Positions 22,936 through 32,101 of a stretch of DNA of 64,000 nucleotides are shown piece by piece (within the stretch, counting starts at the first letter, position 1; each line of letters opens with the position of its first letter). Source of the DNA: Ascarosepion bandense (lineage: Eukaryota > Mollusca > Cephalopoda > Sepiida > Sepiidae); NCBI GenBank assembly GCA_037127315.1, contig JBBBDQ010000420.1, positions 4,149,001 through 4,213,000 on the forward strand, in the 5' to 3' direction. The notes under the pieces are model-generated. The model was not told the DNA's origin. It did no database searches and saw only the letters and a program-made list of their open reading frames with translations. The translations under genes were made by a program, and so were the position numbers.

Positions 22936-23022
<87 letters not shown>

Positions 23023-23023
23023 G
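22936..23023. repeat. (AAT)n(ATT)n palindromic microsatellite
   Basis: About 13 AAT units are followed directly by about 15 ATT units, so the two halves are complementary and form one long hairpin-capable palindrome. Confidence 0.95.
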
Positions 23024-23951
23024 CTTTTTATAATAAATATTTTTGAAATTTCTAATAAAGAATATTTTTAGCAAGGTGCCTTCAAAGATTCGCTAAAATA
23101 TGAGCACGTATGATGAAAAAATGTCTCGGACTTAATAAAAACAAAATTTTATCGTCAAAATCTTTATCATTAAAGACCAAATGATATTTTGATTATTAAA
23201 TTATATTTTTAATCTTGTTTATAACCTTCAAAAATTAGGCTAAATTATTGTTTGTTTTTTGGCGTCAATGAGTGACCGTAAATTAGTATAGAAAATTTGA
23301 GCGTCATTTGTAGTGAAAAATGAACTGATCTGAAAATTCATGGAAAAAATAAGATAATTGTTGGCTTTCAATGAACCTTCCAGGTTTATTCACAAATAAA
23401 TTATTTTAGAAAAGTTCTTTTTTTTAGAATATCTTAGTAAAACTATATTTTTATATCGGTTATCCCCGCCACTAATTTAATTTTATGAGATTTCGAGAAA
23501 TGTAGTGCTTATTCACTGTTCATATTAGTTATAAGCTCAAATTCTTAGAAAATTTAAGTCATCATTTGGCAAACAGAATTACAATTAAAGAAAATCAGCT
23601 CTGAATCGTAAAATAAAAATTCATTTAAACTAAGACGTTATTTAATAAAAAAAAAAACTTTTAATCACTTTCATGACTAAGATATATTATACAAACTATC
23701 GTCTTAAGAAAAAAGTTTTCGATAAATAATGAATTTTCACAAGAACTGTTTTTATGCTTTATAAACATAATTTTGTAAAGTTTCAAAAATATTAAAATTT
23801 ATTTTGTATTAATTTATATCGGTTAGGTAATATTTTGTAAATTAAAAACTATAATTGCAAATCATAAATGGAAAATCTTACTAAACTTCAGTAACTTTAT
23901 AAATATTTAAATTTTTAAAAATATGGTCGTTCATAAATAATAAGAGAAAAC
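23024..23951. other. Unassigned, extremely AT-rich sequence
   Basis: No frame and no recognised element; composition is markedly more AT-rich than the rest of the window. Confidence 0.4.
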
Positions 23952-24182
23952 TATAGTAAATTTATTGTTCTTTTTAAAATTTATCTATAGTAAATTTATT
24001 GTTCTTTTTAAAATTTATCTATAGTAAATATATTGTTCTTTTTAAAATTTATCTATAGCAAATATATTGTTCTTTTTAAAATTTATCTATAGTAAATATA
24101 TTGTTCTTTTTAAAATTTATCTATAGTAAATATATTGCCCTTTTAAAATTTATCTATAGTAAATTTATTGTTCTTTTTTTAA
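23952..24182. repeat. Minisatellite, about 34-bp unit, seven copies
   Basis: The unit CTATAGTAAATTTATTG plus TTCTTTTTAAAATTTAT repeats in head-to-tail order with few changes (ATTTA or ATATA at one place; one unit has CCC in place of TTC). Confidence 0.95.
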
Positions 24183-24752
24183 AAATGTGTGTTTTTCTAA
24201 CAAAGGTTAGAAAATTACCAATGAATTTAAAACAAGTTTCTTGATAAGTAAGACTATAAAATTAAAGTCCCTAAAATTCAATAAAATATTAGTAGTTATT
24301 AATATTAAATTATTATTACTAAATTATTTCCCCCTTACCTAAATATCGTTATATTCAGGTTATTAATAAATGTGTGAACACCTCATAACAACATCGACCT
24401 CCCTGTTAATCTTTTTTTCTACGAGATTTGTTTTAATTTTCATTAATTAAACTTTAAATAAGTTAATTTTCCTCAAATAAAGTTTTAGAAAATTAGATTT
24501 TATTTTTGAAAGATCTGCTGATGGAGAGAATTATAACAGATTTTCCAATTTCAAAATCTTTACCTAAATCCATTTAAATTCGGTTTTAAATACAGCAAAG
24601 TATTTTGCATATTGGAAATATTAAATTTAATCTATTAGCTTAGAATTAAATCTAAATTAAAAGCTTTGAGTAAGAGTTTTCTGTTTTTAAATGTATCGCT
24701 TTTTTATTTTTTTATTTTTTTTTTGAGGAATTTAATTTTAACACTTATTTAA
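24183..24752. other. Unassigned AT-rich sequence
   Basis: Nothing recognised; composition continues that of the region left of the minisatellite. Confidence 0.4.
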
Positions 24753-24753
24753 A

Positions 24754-25018
24754 TGTGTGCGTTGTGGCTCAATGTATATAGGCTCGGAAAGAGAAATCAA
24801 AGAGCAGAGTTCAAATTCTAGTTGAATTCGTTGCGTTCATTTACGCAAGGAATTAATTCATCTCTTCTTCCTTCAGTTATGGGTTAAATAGCCGGATAGT
24901 TTGGGTTCTATAGCCTTAGTTGGCAACCAGTCTACCGCAGAAATAAATGGCAACCTACTCAGTCATGGATCGAAAGCGAGATTAGCGCAAGCCTGTATCA
25001 TGTATGACAATTAACTGA

Positions 25019-25020
<2 letters not shown>
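24754..25020 (+). mobile_element. tRNA-derived SINE-I copy
   Basis: The head starts GTGTGCGTTGTGGCTCA (diverged A box) and GAGTTCAAATTCTAG (B box). The body CTATAGCCTTAGTTGGCAAC follows. About 35 bases of the pre-tail segment are deleted and the tail ends ACTGACT directly against (TA)n. Confidence 0.85.

Positions 25021-25057
<37 letters not shown>
25021..25057. repeat. (TA)n microsatellite
   Basis: It joins the SINE tail on the left to a small TIR element on the right. Confidence 0.95.
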
Positions 25058-25061
<4 letters not shown>

Positions 25062-25329
25062 GAGAAAAAATCGCAAGATCGCCAAATCGCAAAATTCTGC
25101 CGGTTATTCGTGGTTCTTAAAAATTACTTGTGTAACATTTTAAGATTTGAATACGTACAGAGTCAATTTTATTATTATTTTATGCTCTGGATTTACCCAT
25201 CGAGCACTCTTTACCAATTAGTAATGGAGCAAATAGTTTTAGACTGTTCCCTTAAAGACATCCGGGCCCTGACGAGCCGTTGTGCGAAACCGCGGTAGGT
25301 CTTGGCGATCTTGCGATTTTTTCTCGTGT
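25058..25329. mobile_element. Small element with perfect 28-bp terminal inverted repeats
   Basis: The left end ACACGAGAAAAAATCGCAAG (and eight more bases) and the right end ...CTTGCGATTTTTTCTCGTGT are exact reverse complements over 28 bp, enclosing 216 bp. The interior contains a possible hammerhead ribozyme beside the right arm. An 84-bp internal block starting TTCTGCCGGTTATTCGTGG recurs 442 bp downstream outside the element. A MITE or a retrozyme-like unit are both possible. Confidence 0.7.
25264..25302 (+). ncRNA. Candidate hammerhead ribozyme
   Basis: CTGACGA (25269-25275) and GAAA (25286-25289) are spaced as in a type I hammerhead with short stem III. Stem I pairs GGGCC with GGTCT (two G-T pairs). 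Stem III is CC with GG around a GC pair of bases, and UA follows as the cleavage site. Stem II is weak, only GC with GC under a six-base loop. The three core elements and stem I argue for it; stem II argues against strong activity. Confidence 0.35.
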
Positions 25330-25612
25330 GTTTTTGCTCTACGTAACTGCCTCTTAGTTAATCCTTTTTGGTTAGTTTAGTATCGAGCACTTTTCTTTCT
25401 TTGTGGTTTGTTCCGTTTGAGGGTTTTTTTTCTTTGCTGTGAAGTGCTGTATGTATTGTCGGTGCTCCGCAGTTTTCTTTTTTTTTCCCCTCGTTGTCCA
25501 AAGCTTTATAGCCGAGGGCGAGAACGGAGTTAGATTCTGCCGGTTATTCGTGGTTCTTAAAAATTACTTGTGTAACATTTTAAGATTTGAATACGTACAG
25601 AGTCAATTTTAT

Positions 25613-25671
<59 letters not shown>

Positions 25672-25757
25672 AGTGTGTGTGTCGCTTCTTTGCATTTTTA
25701 CGTGGCAGTACGTATGTAAGTGCAGTTTTCGAATATTTTTTATTTTTTTTTTTTTTT
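25330..25757. repeat. Duplicated 84-bp block, then (TA)n(TG)n
   Basis: The block from 25535 to 25618 repeats 25093-25176 exactly or nearly so, then runs into about 28 bases of TA and about 38 of TG. The sequence from 25330 to 25534 is unassigned and T-rich. Confidence 0.8.
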
Positions 25758-25961
25758 CAATTGGAGTAGATAGACTAAACTATCGCCCGGTTCACACTCC
25801 ACCCACATCTATTGAACAGGTGAAGAGGCTTATCCCTTGTTTCCTGTTTAGGATGTAGTTTCCGGCTTTCTCTTTTCCATTCTTTTTACCCTTACGTAGC
25901 CCCCTGCGCATCAGTGGCGTTACCGCCTTGCTTGGGTGATATGATTAAAAAAAAAAAAAAA
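25758..25961 (+). mobile_element. SINE-II copy, complete
   Basis: Order: CAATTGGAGTAGATAGACTA, CGCCCGGTTCACACTCC (B-box-like), TTGAACAGGTGAAGAGGC, TTGTTTCCTGTTTAGGATG, GCATCAGTGGCGTTACCGCC and TGCTTGGGTGATATGATT plus an A tract. It is the best reference copy. The last 40 bases resemble the end of the CR1/Jockey-like LINE. Confidence 0.85.
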
Positions 25962-25995
25962 TTTTTAAATTTGTATGTTTGTTTAAAAACTACCC

Positions 25996-26074
25996 CGAAA
26001 GAAATGGCTACCTACTGCGGGAAAGAGACATGATCGCTTAAATATGTATCACGTATCCCACTTAACTGACTGAT
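25996..26074 (+). mobile_element. SINE-I 3' fragment
   Basis: AAATGGCTACCTACTGCGGG, a deletion, then GAGACATGATCGCTTAAA and the CCCACTTAACTGACTG tail. Confidence 0.75.
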
Positions 26075-26667
26075 TGATCTAAATGTTAATAACGAGTGGG
26101 TATCAGATGTCTCTTTCAAAATACATGAGTCTATTAATCCTCACACAATAAACAAACTGATTTTAAGATTGCTTTAATTTAAGCACGGTTAGAACAGATA
26201 ACAAGTTGGTGCCCAGAAAAGTTTGAATCGGTTGATTTCACTCAAATCAAAATTTCCTTTCAAATATCTGAATATGTTTTGCTAAGAATTTGCAGATCAA
26301 TTCTTAAGTGTAGCTGTTTGAAAATTTCTACACTTTTCAAGTACTAATGTCAGCACTTCTGAGATGTCTTCAAAAGCTTCCAGAATATTCCAGATGTTTT
26401 TCTTTAGTCATTGGGGTCTTTTTTGACTGACAACTGCTCGATGAGTTCGTATGAGAAAGACTTTATATGCAATTCAGTTAAAGTGAATTAATTTATTGCT
26501 TCGAATGATCAAGGTCACTTTTGAACGTTTTGAGTTTATAGTGGAATTATGCATAAATTAATCACCCAAACGAAGGTGACATCTGGAAATGCATGCCACT
26601 CGCTTGACCACATCTTTAGTTAAAATGCTTATTTTTAACTGCAAGCTTTTCATATTTTTATTGCCTA
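26075..26667. other. Unassigned sequence
   Basis: No gene or repeat recognised; relatively free of simple repeats. Confidence 0.35.
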
Positions 26668-26712
26668 CACACACACACACACACACACATACACACATTC
26701 ACACACACAGGC
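26668..26712. repeat. (CA)n microsatellite
   Basis: About 22 units, interrupted by CATA and CATT. Confidence 0.9.
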
Positions 26713-26884
26713 ACACGCGCAGATACAGCCATATATGTGTTGTGTGTGGGGTTATGAAGAATAGGTTAGTTTTAATTTTAATGTATATATATACATATAT
26801 GCACCAGCTTTTATTTTATATGTATATATGTATGTGTGTGTATGTGTGTGAAGGTGCACGTGGATATGTGAATATGTAGACATA

Positions 26885-27785
26885 GAAAGGAATGTAAAAC
26901 AAGGACGCATTTTCTCATCGGATTTATTCAACTTATACAACGTAACAATTCTGAGAGATTAGCGGCCACAATTTCAATAATGTGAGATACGTAGATGACA
27001 TAGTACTGATAGCAGACACGAAAAGGAAAATGTAGGACCTCCTACAGAAGATAGTAAGAGAAAGCGAGAAGAAAGACCAGTATAAACTTTAAAAAATCTG
27101 CAGGTATGGTCATCAGCAAAACGAAGACCCCAAAATACCAATTACAGGTCGGAGAAGCTAAAATAAAACAAGTAAAGAAATTTAAATACCTGGGAAGTGT
27201 TCTGATAGAGGATGGAAAGTGTGACATTCAGATCCAAAGACTTATTGACATTGCCAAGGACGCATTTCAACTTCTAACCAGAGTAATGAGAGACAGGAAA
27301 ATCTCATTGGAAAGAAAGAAAAGGGTGCTGGAATGTAATGTGATATCTGTCCTTCTGTATGGAAGTGAATTTTGAACGATCTCATCAAGGATGAAGGAGA
27401 GGCTTGAGGCAGCAGAAATGTTGTTTAACAGAAGGATGCTGGGAATACCATAGACTGAGTACGTGAGCAACGATGAGGTGTTGGAGAGAATGCAAACGAG
27501 AAGAAAACTTATAATTAACATCACGAAGAGACAGATGAGGTTCCTGGGACACGTAATGAGGAAGGCGGGTTTTGAGAATTTAATCATCACAGGATGAGTA
27601 GAAAGTAAAAAGACGGGGTAAAGCAGCTGGAGATAAAATTGATAGGCCTGAGCGGGGCTTGGGAGAGATACCGAGAGGTAAAATATTAAAAGCAACAAGA
27701 GACAGTGGTAAGTAAAATTTCATGATCGCCTACATCTTGAAGGAACATGGGACATGAAGAAGAATGTAGACATAAGAATCAAAAA
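26885..27785 (+). pseudogene. RTE-like LINE, reverse-transcriptase C-terminal half
   Basis: In order: VRQGC-like text near 26895, the catalytic box RYVDDIVLIAD with YVDD at 26988-26999, then after a frameshift KKFKYLGSVLIEDGKCD, RDRKISLERKKRVLEC and SVLLYGSEF (frame 27106-27375), then KERLEAAEMLFNRRML, SNDEVLERMQTRRKL and RQMRFLGHVMRKAG. These are the signatures of RTE-type non-LTR reverse transcriptases in many animals. It ends near CATCTTGAAGGAACATGGGA and CATGAAGAAGAA. The endonuclease and finger domains are missing (5' truncation). Several stops make it inactive. Confidence 0.85.
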
Positions 27786-27850
27786 TATATGATGACTATT
27801 AGTTTCGTTCATATTATCTTCAGACAATCTAGATAATATCTAACACATCA

Positions 27851-29107
27851 CTTAATAAGTCCCGGGCCTGAGATATAGATGGCGCAACTAACAGAAAGAA
27901 TCCATACAATTTTTATGAAATACTAACCTTCAAATGACACATGATAAAATTTGAGCTCAATCGGATTATTATTTTTTCAAATTACAGTTATTTAAGTGAA
28001 GCTGCTGTTGCAAATCTTCAAAACAATGGAGAAATATGAATTTCGTGTGTTGATAAAGCATCGTTTTCTGATAAGAAAAATACTTTTCAAGTAAAGCAAT
28101 GGCTTGATAAGTGTTATTCGGACTCTCCTTTGTCATAAACAATGGTTAAGAGGTGGTATGCTGACTTTAAACGTGGTAGTACAGACATAAATGATAGTAA
28201 ACGCTCATGTCGCCCAAAATCGACAGTTCTCCTGGAAGACACACACAAAAAATGCACAAACACGTTTTGTCCGATCGTAAATTGAAATTGCGTGTGATCG
28301 TAGAAGAGTTGAACATATCAGAAAGCAGTGAATTCACCATTTTGCATGAACATTTGTCAGTAAGAAAGCTGTGGGCGCCGCGTTTGATCACGGTTGATCA
28401 AAAATAACAACGCGTCGACTACTCAGAGCGTTGTTTGTAACTATTTCAACGCAACAGGAAAGAGTTTTTGCGTTAATATATGACAACAGATGAAACATGG
28501 ATCCACTACTTTACTCCAGAGTCAAATCGGCAATCAGCTGAGTGAACAGAAGCAGATGAAAGCTGTCCAAAGTGACCAAAGATGCAAACATCAGCAGGCA
28601 AAGTTTTGCCCTCCATATTTTGCAATGCGCAAGGTATTTTGTTCATCGATTACCTTGAGGAAGGAAGAACCATTAATAGCAAATATTATATCGTATTATT
28701 GGGGTATTTGAAGGAAGCAATCACCAAAAAGGGCGACAAATGAAGAAGGAAAAGGTGATATTTCACTAAGACAACGCACCGTGTCACAAGTCGATCACAA
28801 CGATAGCAAAACTACATGAATTGCTACCGCAACCACCCTATTCTCTAGATCTGGCCCCCAACAACTGCTGGCTGTTAGCAGACATCAAAAGAATGCTTCA
28901 GGGAAAGAGATTTGGCTCGAATGAAGAAGCAATATCGAAAACTAATGCGTATTTTGAGGCGAAAGACAAATCGTTCTACAAAAAGGCATCGAATTGTTAG
29001 AGAAGATTTGGAATCAGTGTATTCCCCCAGAAAGAGACTATGTTGATGAATAAAGTCGAATTTTGCTTAAAACTTAAAGTATTAGTTAGGCACCTGGATT
29101 TATTAAG
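27851..29107 (+). pseudogene. Mariner DNA transposon, nearly full length but decayed
   Basis: Ends CTTAATAAGTCCCGGGCCTG and, reversed, CTTAATAAATCCAGGTGCCT are terminal inverted repeats. The length, about 1.26 kb, is normal for mariner. The transposase reading order is kept: start near 28027 (MEKYEFR-like), HTH and linker to 28400 (RKLKLR, NISESSEFTILHEHLS), first catalytic region TTDETWIH-like near 28485, then FH.DNAPCHKSITT near 28760, PPYSLDLAPNN and FEAKDKSFYKKGIELLEK, ending PPERDYVDE at about 29050. About ten stops or shifts disable it. Confidence 0.9.
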
Positions 29108-29133
29108 TCATGCGTTATGTTATATATATATAT

Positions 29134-29435
29134 ATTCAGTTAGATACGTGTAAGTTTGTGACCCAGGGTTTCACGCTCTTGCGATCGTCAGACTATCAAC
29201 ACCAGCTTAAAGAAAAAACTAGGTCTTAACCAATGTAAAAACACCAAAGCTGTCATAGAGTGATTTACAACAATAAAAAAAACAAAACAAAGCCACTTTC
29301 ATTCGATTCGGCATAGTGGATTTCTACCCATCCATGACGGAAAACATGTTCAATGAAGCTATAGAACTAGCAAAAAAGGGTCCGACGATCGCAAAAGCAT
29401 GAAACCTAGGATCACCAACTTACACCTATCTGAAT
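29134..29435 (+). mobile_element. 57-bp inverted repeats enclosing a Penelope-like RT fragment
   Basis: The left end (ATTCAGTTAGATACGTGTAA ... TTGCGATCGTCAGAC) and the right end are imperfect reverse complements over about 57 bp. Between them one frame reads FGIVDFYPSMTENMFNEAIE, matching the FDIVDFYPSI box (motif A with the catalytic aspartate) of Penelope-like reverse transcriptases. The rest of the RT is absent. It is either a captured RT piece or the remains of an inverted retroelement terminal repeat. Confidence 0.6.
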
Positions 29436-29605
29436 GAATATCAGCTGATATTGAGCGCTTTCAAATAAGTACCACGCATATATAATATATAAATTATATA
29501 ATATATATAACAATACGGTAATTCTTATTGATTAGATCTAGGGTAATATCTAGGAAATCTACTAATTTGAGAATGGTGTTTATTATAACTTTAAGGCAAC
29601 CATAA

Positions 29606-29662
29606 ATCGCCAGATGAGGTGCTATTGATAGTATCGAAACACGATAGCTCTTGCCTAGCGAT
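29606..29662 (+). ncRNA. Degenerate hammerhead-like fold
   Basis: The core box reads CAGATGA in place of CTGATGA. Stem II is a 7 to 8-bp hairpin starting GGTGCTA and ending TAGTATC, followed by an intact GAAAC. ATCGC and GCGAT form a perfect 5-bp stem I. The stem III region is unstructured. The U-to-A core change would abolish cleavage, so this is a dead relative of the fold at 13.5 kb. Confidence 0.4.
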
Positions 29663-29698
29663 AACATGTCTTTATAATGATACCAACAGTGAAAATAT

Positions 29699-29701
<3 letters not shown>

Positions 29702-29751
<50 letters not shown>

Positions 29752-30035
29752 CGTCCATAATATAAGGAACGGAAACAACAAAGACATAAATATGTGTATT
29801 ACTTAAAAAGTATTAACAAGATCGTTCCTTAACTTTTGTCCAGTAGCTTATTCCTTTGTTCAATTTAATCTATATTTTAAAAAAACTATTATGTAAATTT
29901 TTGTAACTTTGTATAATATTTTTGTGTTACACCCTAATCTTTATTCGGTAAAAATTTCATTGCTAATCATGCATTACTTTTTAAGTAATACACATATTTA
30001 TGTCTTTGTTGTTTCCGTTCCTTATATTATGGACG

Positions 30036-30093
<58 letters not shown>
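29702..30093. mobile_element. Perfect 66-bp inverted repeat between two (TA)n tracts
   Basis: Left arm 29747-29812 and right arm 29975-30040 are exact reverse complements (outer ATTAGCGTCCATAATATAAG; inner CTTAAAAAGTA). The spacer is 162 bp. About 45-50 bases of TA flank each arm, so the complementarity extends through the tracts. No coding. It may be a MITE whose TA targets expanded, or a fold-back product. Confidence 0.88.
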
Positions 30094-30095
<2 letters not shown>

Positions 30096-30320
30096 GATGG
30101 CTTAGGGACTCCGACTGACACCAAATCGGTCGAGTTTCGATCCCGGCCAGAAGCAAGTGGATATGTCTAGCCACACTGATGAGCTGTGATACAGCGAAAC
30201 AGGCTTGTATGTGGATGACTAATATATTATGCTCTCATTACGATTGATCTCTCTGGAGAAGAATTGATTGATTGTTTAATTACCTAGTTTTTGGTCATAA
30301 TAAAAATGGACCAGTACACA
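30094..30320 (+). mobile_element. HHR-SINE copy A (tRNA-derived, with hammerhead ribozyme)
   Basis: The head is tRNA-like: GATGGCTTAGGGACTC near the A-box position and GTCGAGTTTCGATCCCGG as a B box. It is followed by ATGTCTAG and the ribozyme, then by a tail (GCTCTCATTACGATTGATCT, then ATTGATTGATTGTTTAATTA) unlike that of copy B. A (TA)n tract abuts the head on the left; the right boundary is approximate. Confidence 0.8.
30171..30214 (+). ncRNA. Type I hammerhead ribozyme, copy A
   Basis: Stem I CCACA/TGTGG (5 bp) closes the motif. The core CTGATGA is followed by stem II GCTGT-GAT-ACAGC (5 bp), then GAAA, then the minimal stem III CAG-GC-TTG (with one G-T pair) and the cleavage dinucleotide UA after G. 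Every invariant core base is present. Known hammerheads in animal retroelements have just this layout, with a very short stem III that is thought to work best as a dimer. Predicted activity: self-cleavage of the SINE transcript after A30209. Confidence 0.85.
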
Positions 30321-30329
30321 TATGTATTA

Positions 30330-31630
30330 AAAAGTGTCCAATACAATTATATTGTAGAACTTTTAAATATTTTCCATTTGTAAACGAGTTATTACGCGAC
30401 CTAAGTTTCTATTATGTGGTGTCTTCAGGCGATTTGCAATAATTGATTTTACCGTTTTTGTTTTGTTTTTTTGTTTTGTTTTTGTTTTTTTGCCTTTTTT
30501 TTTTAAGAACGCTCACGTAACGGTGATTTTTTGTACGCTCACGTAACGGGGAATTTTTTAACTCGCAAATTGTAAAATTAAAAGAAATTATAACATTTTC
30601 ATCTATTCTTATATGAACCTGATATGTATTTTATGGTATGGTTACACTTAGTCATAATTTCTGTTCTTTTATTCAATGATTCATTTTTGTTTGGGGATAA
30701 CATAATCGCTAATCTTTCTTCCTGGCACAATCTACATATTTTGCCACCGCTGTAAGGTTTGACTGTTTTCAATATACTCCAGGTTATGTCTGGTTACACT
30801 TAGTCATAATTTCTGTTCTTTTATTCAATGATTCATTTTTGTTTGGGGATAACATAATCGCTAATCTTTCTTCCTGGCACAATCTACATATTTTGCCACC
30901 GCTGTAAGGTTTGACTGTTTTCAATATACTCCAGGTTATGTCTGGTTACACTTGGTCATAATTTCTGTTCTTTTATTCAATGATTCATTTTTGTTTGGGG
31001 ATAACATAATCGCTAACCTTTCTTCCTAGCACAATCTACATATTTTGTAAGGCTTGGTTGTTTTCAATATACTCCAGGTTATGTCTGGGTCTTGTCTATA
31101 TTTTAATTTCAATTTCTAAACGTGGTTAGCCAATTTTGTACAATTTTAAAAGTTTTCTGTTTTAAATGAAGACATGTAATTGAGCTATCTCCTCTTAAAA
31201 GTATCTTTGGTTGATCCCAGATAGGTTTTGTTTTGACCATTTAAGTCATGTAAGCTTTGTAAATGACTTCTTTTGTATTGCAAAGACCTGAAAGTGGGCA
31301 TTTATTTTCCTCCCTGCAGTTGCATTCTTTATTAGCGATTTTGTTTTGTACAATGCTATTTAAATTTCTGGCGTTTTGTTCCTTTATGAAACTTTCTAAA
31401 TTACTAGTACAGCTATAATTTAGCCTGATTGTAGTCATATTGAAAATTTTGTTTAGTTCTAATTATTTTGGAAAGTATTTATCGATCAGTATAAAAAATA
31501 TTTGCCTTATTTGGGGTTTTACCTCTAAGTTAAATGGTGGGTTGAACCAGATAATATTTCGTTTTCTATCATCATTTTTTATTTGCCTGTTTGGTTGGTT
31601 GTATTTTAAAGTGTTCTTAAATCGTTTGCA
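30330..31630 (-). pseudogene. Penelope-like element: GIY-YIG endonuclease region and 3' UTR
   Basis: On the minus strand the frame runs DRKRNIIWFNPPFN (near 31550), FFILIDKYFPK, NKIFNMTTIRLNYSCTSN, the cysteine motif CNCREENKCPLSGLC (near 31330) and VIYKA. Then come decayed copies of the domain's end: KTVKPYSGGKICRLC, QEERLAIMLSPNKNE and LNKRTEIM. These are signatures of Penelope-like retroelements, where a zinc-finger-like motif precedes the GIY-YIG nuclease. The reverse transcriptase core is missing. The 3' UTR on the left (about 30376-30600) ends with CGCCTGAAGACACC and a segment shared with HHR-SINE copy B. Confidence 0.78.
30640..31088 (-). repeat. 152-bp tandem triplication inside the Penelope-like ORF
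   Basis: Three copies start at 30640, 30792 and 30944, each with GGTTACACTTAGTCATAATT, TCTTTCTTCCTGGCACAATC and CAATATACTCCAGGTTATG. The first two are almost identical; the third has a short deletion and several changes. A unit of 152 bases is not a multiple of three, so the triplication also breaks the frame. Confidence 0.95.
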
Positions 31631-31636
31631 AATGAA

Positions 31637-31638
<2 letters not shown>

Positions 31639-31728
<90 letters not shown>
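31639..31728. repeat. (TA)n(TG)n compound microsatellite
   Basis: About 36 bases of TA then about 54 of TG. It truncates the Penelope-like element on its 5' side. Confidence 0.95.
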
Positions 31729-31730
<2 letters not shown>

Positions 31731-31739
31731 CCAAGGTTG

Positions 31740-32035
31740 TTATTAACGGGGTATTTTCAGTTGTGAGCAATCTGTAGTTTATAAAATGCCCCGCTCGCAG
31801 CGTCCGAAATAGCCTTTGACAACCAAATTCAGCTCCTGGCCGTCTCGTGGCTGAAATGTTTCAGACTAACAAAAGAAAGGATGAAAGGAGAGTTACTGGT
31901 GCCTAAAAACCAGTCTTCTCCGGGTAGAGAAAACGCGTTAGCCTTGGTTGGTATTTCAACTAGGAGAAGGTAAACTCTGGTCAAAAACCTGGATTCGATA
32001 TGTCGCCAGTTATTTAGCCTGTTTGTTGCTGGAAC

Positions 32036-32038
<3 letters not shown>
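31740..32038. other. Unassigned, possibly repeat-derived
   Basis: Text such as TAGCCTTGGTTGGTATTTCA recalls the SINE-I body but the rest does not match that element. It may be another tRNA-related SINE. No coding. Confidence 0.3.

Positions 32039-32098
<60 letters not shown>
32039..32098. repeat. (GA)n microsatellite
   Basis: About 30 perfect GA units. Confidence 0.97.

Positions 32099-32099
<1 letters not shown>

Positions 32100-32101
<2 letters not shown>

Noticed and set aside
23952..24182. CRISPR-like array (regular 34-bp units)
   Set aside because: The units are contiguous with no unique spacers, and the window is animal DNA.
31241..31438. Domesticated GIY-YIG or zinc-knuckle gene
   Set aside because: Stops upstream, a frame-breaking triplication downstream and a (TA)n truncation show it is a dead Penelope-like piece.
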